From assembly GCA_942493135.1 (NCBI GenBank), contig OW818684.1, positions 5,642,001 to 5,706,000 of the forward strand: a DNA stretch of 64,000 nt, read 5' to 3'. Below the pieces are notes generated by a model, which was not told the DNA's origin, searched no databases, and was given only the letters and a program-made list of their open reading frames with translations. This document shows positions 27,197 through 36,226 of this stretch, in pieces. Each line of letters starts with the position of its first letter. The stretch's first letter is position 1. A program made the translations under genes and the position numbers. The stretch is from Planctellipticum sp942493135. Lineage in GTDB: Bacteria; Planctomycetota; Planctomycetia; Planctomycetales; Planctomycetaceae.

Positions 27197-29383
27197 ATGC
27201 TGACGATTGCTGCCCCACTGGTTCTGTTCTCGCTGCTGGGCGCGGACAGTGCTCCGCCCGGTCTGCGCTACGACGTTGAGCCGGTGCTGACCCGGCTCGG
27301 TTGTAACTCGGGGACCTGTCACGGCACTCCGACCGGCAAGAACGGGTTCCGGCTCAGTCTGCGGGGCTTCGATGCGGCGCTCGACCTGCAGACGTTGACC
27401 CGCGAAAACGCCGGCCGCCGGATCAGTCTGACAGAGCCGGCCCAAAGTCTGTTGCTGCTCAAGGCCGTCGCCGCGATTCCTCACGAGGGGGGCCGGCGAC
27501 TGCATGTCGACAGTCCGGAGTACCGGATCCTGCTGGCGTGGATCGCAGCGGGCTGCCCCGACGATTCCGCGGACCGTCCGTCGCTGGTCGGGCTGGAGAT
27601 CAGCCCGGGCGTCGCGGAGATCGCGGCGCCGCGAACCGACCAGGCGCTTTCCGTCACCGCGACGTTCAGCGACGGCAGCACAACGGACGTCACCGGCCTG
27701 ACCCGGTTTTCGGTCGGGGAGCACTCGCCGGCGGTGGTGGCGCCGAGCGGAGTTGTGACGCGCGAGCAGCCGGGAGAGGTGACCGTCGTCGCCGAGTATG
27801 CCAGCCGGTTCGCCTCGTCCAAGCTGCTGTTTCAGGAATCCCGTCCCGAATTTCGCTGGCCCGACTTGCCCGAGCAGAACTTGATCGACCGGCAGATCTT
27901 CGCCCGGCTCAAGCGGCTGCAGATCGAGCCGTCGCCCGTCTGCAGCGACGCCGAATTCGTCCGCCGGGTGCATCTCGACGTGATCGGCCGGCTGCCGACA
28001 CCCGACGAGGTCCGGAAGTTTCTGGCAAGCGCGGATTCCGACCGCCGGAGCCGGCTGGTCGATCAGCTCCTCGACAGCCCGGAGTACGCGGACTGGTGGG
28101 CAATGAAGTGGACCGACCGGCTTGGCGGCAATAACCGCTTTACGGGGAAGTGGGGCGCGCTGAAGTATCACGCGTGGATTCGCTCGGCAATGGCGGAGAA
28201 CATGCCGGAAGACGAGTTCGTCCGGACGCTGTTGACGGCCAGCGGCGCGAACTACGAGTATCCGCCGGCGAGTTTCTGGCGTCGGCTGCGCGTGGGTGGG
28301 ATTGGAGCCCAGGTCGACCCGCTGCAGGCGACGGAAGAGATTTCGCAGTTGTTTCTGGGCGTGCGGATTCAGTGCGCCCGCTGCCACAATCATCCGGGCG
28401 AGCACTGGACGCAGAACGATTTCTACGGGCTGGCCGCATTCTTCGGCGGCGTCCGCTTCAAGGATGGTCCCTACAACAATCACGCCTACGACAAAGAGAA
28501 CACGGTCTTTGCGCTCGCGGACGCGGCGGTCGTCGACCCGCGAACGGGGAAGCCCGCGGCCCCGAAGTTTCTGGGGCAGTCGGAGCCCGCCCAGAACGTG
28601 ACTCCCGACCGGCGACAGTCGCTGGCGCTGTGGCTAACCGCTAAGGAGAATCCGTGGTTCGCCCGCAACAGCGTCAATCGCCTCTGGTTCCACGTCTTCG
28701 GTCGCGGGCTCGCCGACCCGGTGGATGACGTCCGGCTGTCGAATCCGCCGTCCCACCCCGAAGTGCTGGACGAGCTGACCGCGGAGTTTCTTCGCACGAA
28801 CTTCGACCGGAAGGCCATTCTGCGATTGATCCTGACGTCGACGGTCTATCAGCTCAGCTCGGCGACGACCGCGACCAACGTCGGCGACGACCGGTATGCG
28901 TCGCATTATCCCGTGCGATTACTGCAGGCGGAGCAGTTGCTGGACGCGATTTCGGATGCGACCGGCGTGCCGGAGAATTTTCCCGAGATGCCGCCCGGAC
29001 TACGGGCCGTGGCGTTGCCGGACGGCGAATATAAGCATCCGTTCCTCGAAGCGTTCGGCCGCCCGGCCCGGGCGCTGGCCTGCGAGTGCGAACGGGACCC
29101 GCAGACGAACCTGTCGCAGGCGCTGCAGCTTGTGGGCGGGGCGCTGGTCAATGACAAGGTTCGCAGCCCGAATGGGCGGGCGGCGAAGCTCGCGGCCAGC
29201 GACCAGTCCGCCGAGGCGATTCTCACGGAGCTGTTCCTGTCGACGTTCGGCCGGCCGCCGAGCGAGGCGGAGGTCAGTCTACTGGCCGGCCCGATCGGTG
29301 CGGCGGGGACCGAACGGTGCACCGCGGTCGAAGATGTGCTGTGGACGCTGCTGAATCACCGCGAGTTTCTGTTTCAGCATTGA
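27197..29383 (+). CDS. DUF1549/DUF1553 protein with Ig-like and heme-type motifs
   Basis: A 728-aa exported protein of the DUF1549 plus DUF1553 type, hallmark of planctomycetes. The ATG at 27197 gives a leader MLTIAAPLVLFSLLGADS. An N-terminal cytochrome-like motif reads C36-NSGT-C41-H42-G. Residues about 145-220 form a bacterial Ig-like (BIG2) domain. DUF1549 follows with FVRRVHLDVIGRLPTPDEV. A CxxCH motif, C393-AR-C396-H397, lies in the linker. DUF1553 occupies the rest, with ARNSVNRLWFHVFGRGL and ILTSTVYQLSS. The motifs suggest covalent heme and a periplasmic role, but no reaction is known. It diverges from the DUF1501 gene. Confidence 0.92.
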   Translation: MLTIAAPLVLFSLLGADSAPPGLRYDVEPVLTRLGCNSGTCHGTPTGKNGFRLSLRGFDAALDLQTLTRENAGRRISLTEPAQSLLLLKAVAAIPHEGGRRLHVDSPEYRILLAWIAAGCPDDSADRPSLVGLEISPGVAEIAAPRTDQALSVTATFSDGSTTDVTGLTRFSVGEHSPAVVAPSGVVTREQPGEVTVVAEYASRFASSKLLFQESRPEFRWPDLPEQNLIDRQIFARLKRLQIEPSPVCSDAEFVRRVHLDVIGRLPTPDEVRKFLASADSDRRSRLVDQLLDSPEYADWWAMKWTDRLGGNNRFTGKWGALKYHAWIRSAMAENMPEDEFVRTLLTASGANYEYPPASFWRRLRVGGIGAQVDPLQATEEISQLFLGVRIQCARCHNHPGEHWTQNDFYGLAAFFGGVRFKDGPYNNHAYDKENTVFALADAAVVDPRTGKPAAPKFLGQSEPAQNVTPDRRQSLALWLTAKENPWFARNSVNRLWFHVFGRGLADPVDDVRLSNPPSHPEVLDELTAEFLRTNFDRKAILRLILTSTVYQLSSATTATNVGDDRYASHYPVRLLQAEQLLDAISDATGVPENFPEMPPGLRAVALPDGEYKHPFLEAFGRPARALACECERDPQTNLSQALQLVGGALVNDKVRSPNGRAAKLAASDQSAEAILTELFLSTFGRPPSEAEVSLLAGPIGAAGTERCTAVEDVLWTLLNHREFLFQH

Positions 29384-29510
29384 TCGCTCGGCGAAGAAAT
29401 GTCGAAGGAAGTCGAGAGTCTAGAGACGAGAGTCCAGAGCCAGAGAGGACGAGACATCTGGCCCGCTTCTCTTGGCGATAAGCGAACCGCGATAAGCGAT
29501 CCACCGTCCG

Positions 29511-30557
29511 CTATTCCACGGTCGCGATTTCGCCCAGATTGGCGCTGCCGAGGGACTTCAGGACGGCCAGATCCATGTTCTCGGACAGGAAGCGGACGGC
29601 GCCGTCGCCGAAGACGAAGTGGCATCCGCCGGTGTGCTCGCTGCCGAAGCTGACGTCGTTGGCGTACCACGACGTGAACTTCCGCAGGTGCATGTGATAC
29701 TTGATGTTCTTCGAACCGCCCGTTCCGCAGCCATTGACTCCGCGAAACCAGCATCGGTAGACATTCGCCTTATTCCACGAGAGCTCTCCGACCAGGAGAG
29801 TCTGCGACATGCCGTCGGTCACTTCGCCGATGCGTCGGGCTTTGTCCAGGGTCAGGATTCCGGTCGTTCCGAAACCGCCGTGCGTATTCGGCCCTCCCTT
29901 GCAGCGAGCGGCTTCCGGGTAGGTGCCGTCGTTTCCGGGGCCGCCCGGATCAAACGTCGGGACGCCATTGTCTTTGGGGTCGTCGGTTCCATCGCGATCG
30001 CCATTGGGACTGGTGGACCCACCGCCTGTGGCCCCACCGCCTGAAGCGCCGCCGGGGAAGTTATTCGGACCTGCATAGGGATTTGGCCCCAGGGGTCCCA
30101 GAACGCCGTAGTAGTGCGTGGTTTCCGTGGGACGGACGGGATCCACGGTGTTTCCATCGCGCGGATCGGGCCAGCGTTCGCGGGGGCTGAGGGTGACGCT
30201 GCCGCTCGGACAGAGAAAGGTTGGAATGCGGACCGTGCAGAATTTGCCGTTGGGCGCCAGGCCGTAGACGGAACTGACGAACTGGAGCTGCTGGTACAGT
30301 GGCGCCTGATCCATGTCGGGCAGAATGTAGACGTGCCAGCTCACCTGGCCGTTGTAGTCGGTGACTCCGATCGGAAACGTCGTGTGCCGATCGTGGTAGT
30401 TGTGGAGCGCCAGTCCGATCTGCTTCAGATGATTCTTGCACTGGGTCCGCCGGGCGGCTTCGCGGGCCTGCTGAACCGCGGGCAAGAGCAGAGCGATCAG
30501 GATGGCGATGATCGCAATCACGACCAGCAGCTCGATGAGTGTGAATCCTCGGCGCAT
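29511..30557 (-). CDS. DUF1559 pilin-like secreted protein
   Basis: A 348-aa protein with a type IV pilin/pseudopilin leader: MRRGFTLIELLVVIAIIAIL, then LLPAVQQAREAARRTQCKNH. Prepilin peptidase should cut between G4 and F5. The remainder is the DUF1559 domain, ending with the H-x9-DG motif (HTGGCHFVFGDG) and AVRFLSENMD. These proteins are present in tens to hundreds of copies in planctomycetes and are thought to be surface or pseudopilus components; the exact role is unsettled. A Gly/Thr/Ser-rich, proline-poor loop near residues 170-190 is low complexity. It ends 127 bases beyond the DUF1553 gene, in the opposite direction. Confidence 0.95.
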   Translation of the reverse strand: MRRGFTLIELLVVIAIIAILIALLLPAVQQAREAARRTQCKNHLKQIGLALHNYHDRHTTFPIGVTDYNGQVSWHVYILPDMDQAPLYQQLQFVSSVYGLAPNGKFCTVRIPTFLCPSGSVTLSPRERWPDPRDGNTVDPVRPTETTHYYGVLGPLGPNPYAGPNNFPGGASGGGATGGGSTSPNGDRDGTDDPKDNGVPTFDPGGPGNDGTYPEAARCKGGPNTHGGFGTTGILTLDKARRIGEVTDGMSQTLLVGELSWNKANVYRCWFRGVNGCGTGGSKNIKYHMHLRKFTSWYANDVSFGSEHTGGCHFVFGDGAVRFLSENMDLAVLKSLGSANLGEIATVE

Positions 30558-31196
30558 GTAAGAGGTCCTTTTCTGGTCGCTGTGACTGCGAGAACGGCCG
30601 GCCAGTGGAACGGGGCGAGTCTAACGTTCCGGAAAGGGATGCTCAACCGCTGAAACGCCACCGCGACGACGATTTGCCAATTCTTCATCAGGTCGTTGAA
30701 AGGCCCTGATATCGAGCAGTGCACCGCGCGACAAGCGGCTGACTTCCTGCGCCCGATGAGTCGCGACAGCGATACTCGACGAGGCCATTTCCGGGGTTCC
30801 GCATGACCTGGAATATCGATCGTTGTGAGATGACGACATTTCAGATTTTGTTGCAGCCACAAGACAGGACGGCTTGTCTTGCACGATGACCTTGACTCTC
30901 TGCAACTCACCATTCAGTAGCAGCCGTTTCGGATGGCGATCATCTGCCGGCCGGCGGGCTCAAGATTGGGCCGGCCGATCAACGATCGTTCGAGCGACGT
31001 CTGGATTCCTCGGCAGCGGTGAGGCTAAGGTGCATTTCAATGTCGACGACTCTCGATGGGACAAGTCATCAAGAGCTGTACTTTGCCCTTGAATCCCGGT
31101 AAACCAAACGAAACGGCGTGGCTTGCCGACGGCAGAGGTGGGAAGCAGGCGTTCGCTTCCAGCAAGACGCGCCGCTCATGAATCGCGAGAGTTGCC
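30558..31196. other. Long intergenic region without a supported gene
   Basis: 639 bases between the DUF1559 gene and ohr. Short ORFs on both strands (30621-30905 minus, 30874-31092 plus) have no family resemblance or ribosome binding site. A 7-bp hairpin (CAAGACA/TGTCTTG, 30860-30881) is present. It may hold decayed sequence or regulatory DNA. Confidence 0.4.
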
Positions 31197-31634
31197 ATGG
31201 ATTCGATCAAGCCCCTCTTTACCGCGACCGCGACTGCTATCGGCGGACGCAACGGACATACCGAGGCCAGCGACGGCACGGTGAAAGCCGATCTCTCGGT
31301 TCCCAAGGCGATGGGTGGCCCGGGAACGCCCGGCACGAGCACCCCGGAGCACTTGTTTGCCGCCGGGTACGCGGCCTGCTTCGGCGGCTCGCTCGATTTC
31401 CTGGCGAAACAAAAAAAGAAGGATGCGACCACGGCGCGCGTGACGTGCGCCGTGACGATTGGCCCGCGCGACGGCGGCGGCTTCGGGCTGTCCGTGAAAC
31501 TGACGGTCGAAGATGCCGGTTTTCCACAGGCGGAGTTGGAGGACCTCGTTCGCGCCGCTCACGAGCAGATCTGCCCGTATTCGCATGCGACGCGCGGCAA
31601 TGTGCCGGTGGAGCTGGAAGTCATCGGCTCGTGA
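31197..31634 (+). CDS. ohr: Organic hydroperoxide resistance protein (Ohr/OsmC family)
   Basis: A 145-aa thiol peroxidase that should reduce organic hydroperoxides in the cytoplasm. It has the Ohr-type layout: N-terminal PLFTATATAIGGRNGHTEAS, then the first redox cysteine in FAAGYAACFGGSLDF and the second in EQICPYSHATRGNV near the C-terminus. The PEHLFAAGYAACF segment is the classic family signature. Full length equals family length. Ohr genes are often controlled by a MarR-type regulator, but none is adjacent here. It ends 59 bases before the convergent phosphatase/nuclease gene. Confidence 0.95.
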   Translation: MDSIKPLFTATATAIGGRNGHTEASDGTVKADLSVPKAMGGPGTPGTSTPEHLFAAGYAACFGGSLDFLAKQKKKDATTARVTCAVTIGPRDGGGFGLSVKLTVEDAGFPQAELEDLVRAAHEQICPYSHATRGNVPVELEVIGS

Positions 31635-31692
31635 CCGAACCTCGCGCGGACTTCCGTTTCGAACCGTCGGCATGCGATTCCAGCGTCGCAGC

Positions 31693-32832
31693 CTACGGTT
31701 GATCGGCGGAGCGCGAGGCCTCCTCGTCGGGCTCCGCAGCGTTCGGGTCTGCATTCTGCGATGGGCGCTTAAGGACCACGTCCGCCACCACCAACCGGTG
31801 GTCGGCGCCGCGGCTCCGGCCGATCCGACAGTCGACGACGCGCCAGTCGCTCGAACAGAGAATATGGTCGATGCGGATCCACGGGGTATGGTCGGGCCAG
31901 CGCGCCCCTTCGACGCAAGGCGCCGTGTAGCCCCAGCCCCAGCCGGCGAGCGTAAAGGCGTTCTGCAGATCGCCCCAGTACCGGCGGAAGATCGGGCTGG
32001 TCGATGGAGCGTTGAAATCGCCCGCGATGATTCGCGGACGGCCTTCCACGGCGGCGTCAACAGACCGGCGGAGCGATCGCATTTCGCGACGACGTTTGTA
32101 CTCCCATTCGCTGACCTGCCGGCCCCAATCGCCCGACTGAATGCTTTCGCGAGTCGGATTCGCCAGGCCGGGTCGCGGCGTCATCTGATGGACGTCGACC
32201 ACATGCACCGGTCCGGCGGGCGTTGCGACCTCGGCCACCAGCGCGGCCCGCCGGTCGAATTCGTCGAGGTGGATGTCGGCGACGAGCTTGACCGGAAACC
32301 GGCAGCCGACTCTCAGATTTCCCGCAGCGACGAACTGCCAGCCGGGCAGCGCCTCTTCCAGAGCCGGGAAGGGTCGCGGCGCTTCCTGCAGGACCAGCAG
32401 ATCCGGCTTGAGGTCCAGGATCTCCTTGAGCCGCGCGTCGAAGCCGTCGCCGAAGCCCTGCACGTTGCAGGTGACGACCCGCAGCGGCGGACCGGATTGC
32501 GGACTGCGTTCCAACAGCCGATGGACGGGAACGACGAAGCCCATGATCGGACCGGCGACGACCCCCATCGCGATCAGGTGGAGTATGACGGCTTTGCGAT
32601 CCCACGGAAGCGACAGCAGTCCCAGGACTGCCGGCGGGACGCAGAGAAGCGACAGCGGAGCATAAGTCAGAGCGGCTCCGAACCACCAAGTTTCGCCGAT
32701 GGCCCAGAGAATCGCCCAGACGGCGCACATCAGCCAGAAATCGAGCCAGCCGAGCGTCCGGAGAAACCGCGAGCCTGTGCGCTTCGGCGCAGCGGGGCGA
32801 GGGACTGTGGGTGTCGACCGACGTCGAGTCAT
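31693..32832 (-). CDS. Membrane-anchored endonuclease/exonuclease/phosphatase-family protein
   Basis: A 379-aa protein from the ATG at 32832. An N-terminal region with about three membrane segments (WLDFWLMCAVWAILWAIGET to IAMGVVAGPIMGFVVPV, residues 25-100) is followed by an EEP catalytic domain. Visible active-site motifs are VVTCNVQGFGDG (Asn), LLVLQEAPRPF (Glu), IAGDFNAPSTSP (Asp, Asn), WIRIDHILCSSDW and GADHRLVVADV (Asp-His). Such proteins cleave phosphodiesters or phosphomonoesters; whether the substrate is DNA, a lipid or a nucleotide cannot be told. The catalytic domain probably faces outward. It starts 35 bases after hemL on the same strand, so the two may form an operon. Confidence 0.88.
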   Translation of the reverse strand: MTRRRSTPTVPRPAAPKRTGSRFLRTLGWLDFWLMCAVWAILWAIGETWWFGAALTYAPLSLLCVPPAVLGLLSLPWDRKAVILHLIAMGVVAGPIMGFVVPVHRLLERSPQSGPPLRVVTCNVQGFGDGFDARLKEILDLKPDLLVLQEAPRPFPALEEALPGWQFVAAGNLRVGCRFPVKLVADIHLDEFDRRAALVAEVATPAGPVHVVDVHQMTPRPGLANPTRESIQSGDWGRQVSEWEYKRRREMRSLRRSVDAAVEGRPRIIAGDFNAPSTSPIFRRYWGDLQNAFTLAGWGWGYTAPCVEGARWPDHTPWIRIDHILCSSDWRVVDCRIGRSRGADHRLVVADVVLKRPSQNADPNAAEPDEEASRSADQP

Positions 32833-32867
32833 ACCGGACGGGCATCTCAAAGGGGGAAGACACGCAA

Positions 32868-34166
32868 TTACGACCGGGCAATCATTCCCAGGGCATGATC
32901 GGCGGCCTGCAGCGTCGCCTGCAGATGCTCCTCTGTCAGGGCCGCCGAAACGAAATTGGCCTCGAACTGGCTGCAGGCGAGGTAGACGCCCCCTTCGAGC
33001 ATGGCGTGAAAGTATCCGGCGAAGCGTTTGGTATCGCTGTGCTTCGCCACGTCGTAGCTGGTGACGACTTCGGGATTGAAGAACAGCGTAAACATGCTGC
33101 CGATTTGCGGAATCGTGTGCGGCAGGCCGTGTCTGTTCGCAAGCGTCGAGAGGCCGGCGCACAGTTTTTGCGCAAACGCCTCAAGGGCCGGGTAGGGATT
33201 GAGTTCTTTCAGCGCGGTGAGCATCGCAACGCCCGCGGCCATCGCCACCGGGTTGCCGGAAAGCGTTCCCGCCTGGTAAACGGGGCCGACTGGCGAGACC
33301 GAATTCATGATGTCTGCCCGACCGCCGTACGCGCCGACCGGCATGCCGCCGCCGAGGATTTTTCCCAGCGTGGTCATGTCGGGCTTGATGCCGAAGCGTC
33401 CCTGTGCGCCGCCGTAGGAGATGCGAAAACCGGTCATGACTTCGTCGAAGATCAGCACCGTGCCGTGCTGCTGGCAGACCTGCTGCAGCGTCGCCAGGAA
33501 CTCCGGCGTGGGAATCACGACGCCCATATTGCCAACGACCGGTTCCAGGATCACCGCGGCGATCTCGCCGCCGCGACGGCCGAAGGTGTCTTCGAGTTGC
33601 TGGCAGTCGTTATAGGGGAGGGACAGGGTATCCGCCGTGCAGCCCGCGGGGACGCCGGGGCTGGAGGGGACGCCGTGCGTCAGGGCCCCGCTGCCGGCCT
33701 GCACGAGGAGGCTGTCGACGTGGCCGTGGTAGCAGCCGGCGAACTTGATAATCACGTCGCGTCCGGTGAATCCGCGGGCGACGCGAATGGCGCTCATCGT
33801 GGCTTCGGTGCCGGAATTGACCATCCGGACTTTTTCGATCGAAGGGACGGCGGCGATCACCAGTTCGGCCAGAACAGTTTCGCTTTCGCAGGGTGCGCCG
33901 TAGCTGGTCCCTTTCTGCAGGGACGCCTGAATCGCGTCCATGATCTGCGGATGACGGTGGCCGAGGATATGCGGCCCCCAGGAGCCGATGTAGTCGACAT
34001 AACGATTGCCATCAATGTCGTAGAGATACGGCCCGTCCGCCCGGTCGATGATCACCGGCGTCCCGCCGACGCCGCCAAAGGCGCGGGCCGGGCTGTTCAC
34101 ACCGCCGGGAATGACTTTCTGAGCCCGGGCAAAATGGGCTTCGCTCTTCACGTGAGACAGGGGCAT
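32868..34166 (-). CDS. hemL: Glutamate-1-semialdehyde 2,1-aminomutase
   Basis: A 432-aa PLP enzyme that converts glutamate-1-semialdehyde to 5-aminolevulinate, the C5 route to heme and other tetrapyrroles. The N-terminus has the family signature KVIPGGVNSPARAF. PLP binding is seen in MVNSGTEATMSAIRVAR, FDEVMTGFR and TLGKILGGGMPVGAYGG, whose Lys forms the Schiff base. LACSQFEANFVSAA is the typical C-terminal end. The ATG at 34166 is chosen; the upstream in-frame extension is repeat-derived. The EEP-family gene follows on the same strand. Confidence is high because many family motifs are intact. Confidence 0.97.
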   Translation of the reverse strand: MPLSHVKSEAHFARAQKVIPGGVNSPARAFGGVGGTPVIIDRADGPYLYDIDGNRYVDYIGSWGPHILGHRHPQIMDAIQASLQKGTSYGAPCESETVLAELVIAAVPSIEKVRMVNSGTEATMSAIRVARGFTGRDVIIKFAGCYHGHVDSLLVQAGSGALTHGVPSSPGVPAGCTADTLSLPYNDCQQLEDTFGRRGGEIAAVILEPVVGNMGVVIPTPEFLATLQQVCQQHGTVLIFDEVMTGFRISYGGAQGRFGIKPDMTTLGKILGGGMPVGAYGGRADIMNSVSPVGPVYQAGTLSGNPVAMAAGVAMLTALKELNPYPALEAFAQKLCAGLSTLANRHGLPHTIPQIGSMFTLFFNPEVVTSYDVAKHSDTKRFAGYFHAMLEGGVYLACSQFEANFVSAALTEEHLQATLQAADHALGMIARS

Positions 34167-34278
34167 GCGACAGAACCTCGGGATGCGGGCGGACTTGTCG
34201 TCGGCTCCGGGCCGACCTGCCGGCGATAATAGTCGATCCGGCTTTGCGAGGCGACGCAGCGGCGGCGGACTGGAAGAG

Positions 34279-34506
34279 AAGATCTCTCGCAGAGAGATAA
34301 GAGGAGTTCGCAGAGAAGAGAAGAGCAGAGAGGAGAATCCCCATCCAGGCAACTACGAAAGTCATGGAGCAGAAGGGAAATGGCAGGCAAGCCAGAACTT
34401 AACAGTGGGCTCGGCGAGTATCGGGGGGCTCCGCATGAATTGATCATGACTTGTTCTGCTTCTTCTCTGCGTCCTCCTCCGGCCTCTGCGCCTCTGCGAG
34501 AAATCT
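34279..34506. repeat. Purine-rich palindromic element, copy C
   Basis: A 228-base element in the hemL/MATE intergenic region. The left arm AGATCTCTCGCAGAG (34279-34293) is the inverse of the right arm CTCTGCGAGAAATCT (34492-34506) at 14 of 15 positions. The left half is AG-rich (GAGAAGAGAAGAGCAGAG) and the right half CT-rich. It resembles copies A (25331-25543) and B (58900-59047) in design, though not in detail. The in-frame extension of hemL runs through it, supporting the downstream start for hemL. The remainder of 34167-34698 shows no gene. Confidence 0.6.
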
Positions 34507-34698
34507 TAGGAATTGAAACACGTTCGCCGAACCTTCACGGCCTCTGGCTTGTCAAACGCAATTGGCACCCCGTACCCTCAATCATCTTCCGCCGGAATCG
34601 GACTCCCGCGGAAGGCCTCAGGCCCTGGATGGTGCGGGACTTCGGGATCTTCAAGACGGTCCCGGACTGGGTTTCAGGCGGTTGACGACGAACAAAGG

Positions 34699-36201
34699 AT
34701 GGCGACTGTGACCGCCGGATCGGCTGCTCCAATTCGACAGACTGCAACGCCGGGCGGATATGCGGAGCTGCTGGCGATCGCCGTGCCGCTGATGCTCAGC
34801 GCAGGGACGCAGTCGCTGATGCACATTGTGGACCGGATCTTCCTGACGGGACTGTCGTCGGCCGCGCTCGCCGCGTCCCTGCCGGCGGGCATCCTGTTCT
34901 GGTCATGTTTGAGCCTGCCGTTCGGGACCGCCTCGTACATCAACGCGTTCGTGGCCCAGTACGAAGGAGCTGGACAGCGGGACCGGGTGATCGCGTCGGT
35001 GGCGCAGGGCGTCTGGTTTGCGATTTTCGCGGGCCTGCTGCTGATGGGGTTCGCTCCGTTCTCGCAGGCGATTTTCGCGCTGATCGGGCATGAGGCCCGG
35101 ATCGCCGCACTGGAGGCGGAATACTTCTACTGGCTGAGCCTCGGAGCGATTCCGGCGCTGCTGTCGGCGACGCTGTCGAGCTTCTTCAGCGGTCGCGGGC
35201 AGACGCGCGTCGTGCTGGCTGTCAACATCGCGTCCGTCGCGGCCAATGTCCTGCTGGACTATGCGCTGATTTTCGGAAACTGGGGGCTCCCCGCCTGGGG
35301 GATCACCGGGGCGGCGATCGCCACCAATCTGGCAAACTGCCTGGCCTGTGTAGTTTATGCGGGGCTGATGCTCCGGCCGTCGATCGAGAGGCAGTATCAC
35401 GTGTTGCGGAATCTGAGCCTGGATTTCGACCTGCTGGCGCGGCTGCTGAAGTTCGGACTCCCGAGCGGTCTGCAGATGTTTGTCGATGTCGCCGGCTTTA
35501 CGGTCTTCATGCTGATTATCGGGCTGATCGGGGAGGCCGAACTGGCGGCCACGAACATCGCGTTCAATCTCAATACGCTGGCGTTCATTCCGGTGATCGG
35601 AATCGGGATCGCCGTGTCGACGCTGGTCGGTCAGCGGATCGGCGAAGGCCGACCGGACCTCGCCGAAGCCAGCACCTGGCGGGCGTTCTCGCTGGGGGGG
35701 GCGTATATGGTCGTCTTCGGAGTGATCTATATAGTCCTTCCCAATCTGCTGCTGTGGCCGTATGCCGCCAGCGCCAACCACGAGAGTTTCGACGGGATTC
35801 GGAATACGGTGATCGTGCTGCTGCGGTTCGTCACGCTGTATTCGTTCTTCGACGCGATGGCGATCATTTTCGGCTCCGCGATCCGCTCGGCCGGCGATAC
35901 GCGGTTCTCGATGCTCGCTACGGGAGGCTGCGCCTGGTTTCTGATGGTCCTGCCGACGTGGCTCGTCTGGAAGTGGTATCGTCCCGATCTGATTCTGAGC
36001 TGGGCGTTCTGTTCGGCGTACGTGATTGTACTCGGGTTTATCATGCTCGCCCGTTTCCGTCAGGGACGCTGGAGGAGAATGAAGATCATCGAGCACACCG
36101 CCGCGGAACCGGGCTTCGAGCCGGCGAACGCGGGGGAGGCGCATGTCATCGGGACCGCGTTTGCCGGAGCGGTCTGCGAGTCTCCGCAGGCCGAGGTCTG
36201 A
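34699..36201 (+). CDS. MATE-family efflux transporter
   Basis: A 500-aa integral membrane exporter, about twelve membrane helices, of the MATE (NorM/DinF-like) family, which uses a cation gradient to export drugs or metabolites. The core begins with ELLAIAVPLMLSAGTQSLMH and DRIFLTGLSS; the repeated second half starts near LLKFGLPSGLQMFVDVAGF. LPAWGITGAAIATNLANCL is a recognised family segment. The ATG at 34699 has AAAGG just ahead and fits the expected N-terminus; the upstream frame extension from 34513 lacks a gene-like sequence. pcm starts 25 bases after its stop. The substrate is unknown. Confidence 0.93.
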   Translation: MATVTAGSAAPIRQTATPGGYAELLAIAVPLMLSAGTQSLMHIVDRIFLTGLSSAALAASLPAGILFWSCLSLPFGTASYINAFVAQYEGAGQRDRVIASVAQGVWFAIFAGLLLMGFAPFSQAIFALIGHEARIAALEAEYFYWLSLGAIPALLSATLSSFFSGRGQTRVVLAVNIASVAANVLLDYALIFGNWGLPAWGITGAAIATNLANCLACVVYAGLMLRPSIERQYHVLRNLSLDFDLLARLLKFGLPSGLQMFVDVAGFTVFMLIIGLIGEAELAATNIAFNLNTLAFIPVIGIGIAVSTLVGQRIGEGRPDLAEASTWRAFSLGGAYMVVFGVIYIVLPNLLLWPYAASANHESFDGIRNTVIVLLRFVTLYSFFDAMAIIFGSAIRSAGDTRFSMLATGGCAWFLMVLPTWLVWKWYRPDLILSWAFCSAYVIVLGFIMLARFRQGRWRRMKIIEHTAAEPGFEPANAGEAHVIGTAFAGAVCESPQAEV

Positions 36202-36226
36202 TCCCGGCGCGAAAGGGAAGCCGGCG

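Noticed and set aside
30621..30905. Possible 94-residue minus-strand gene
   Set aside because: Weak start, random-looking composition and no family match.
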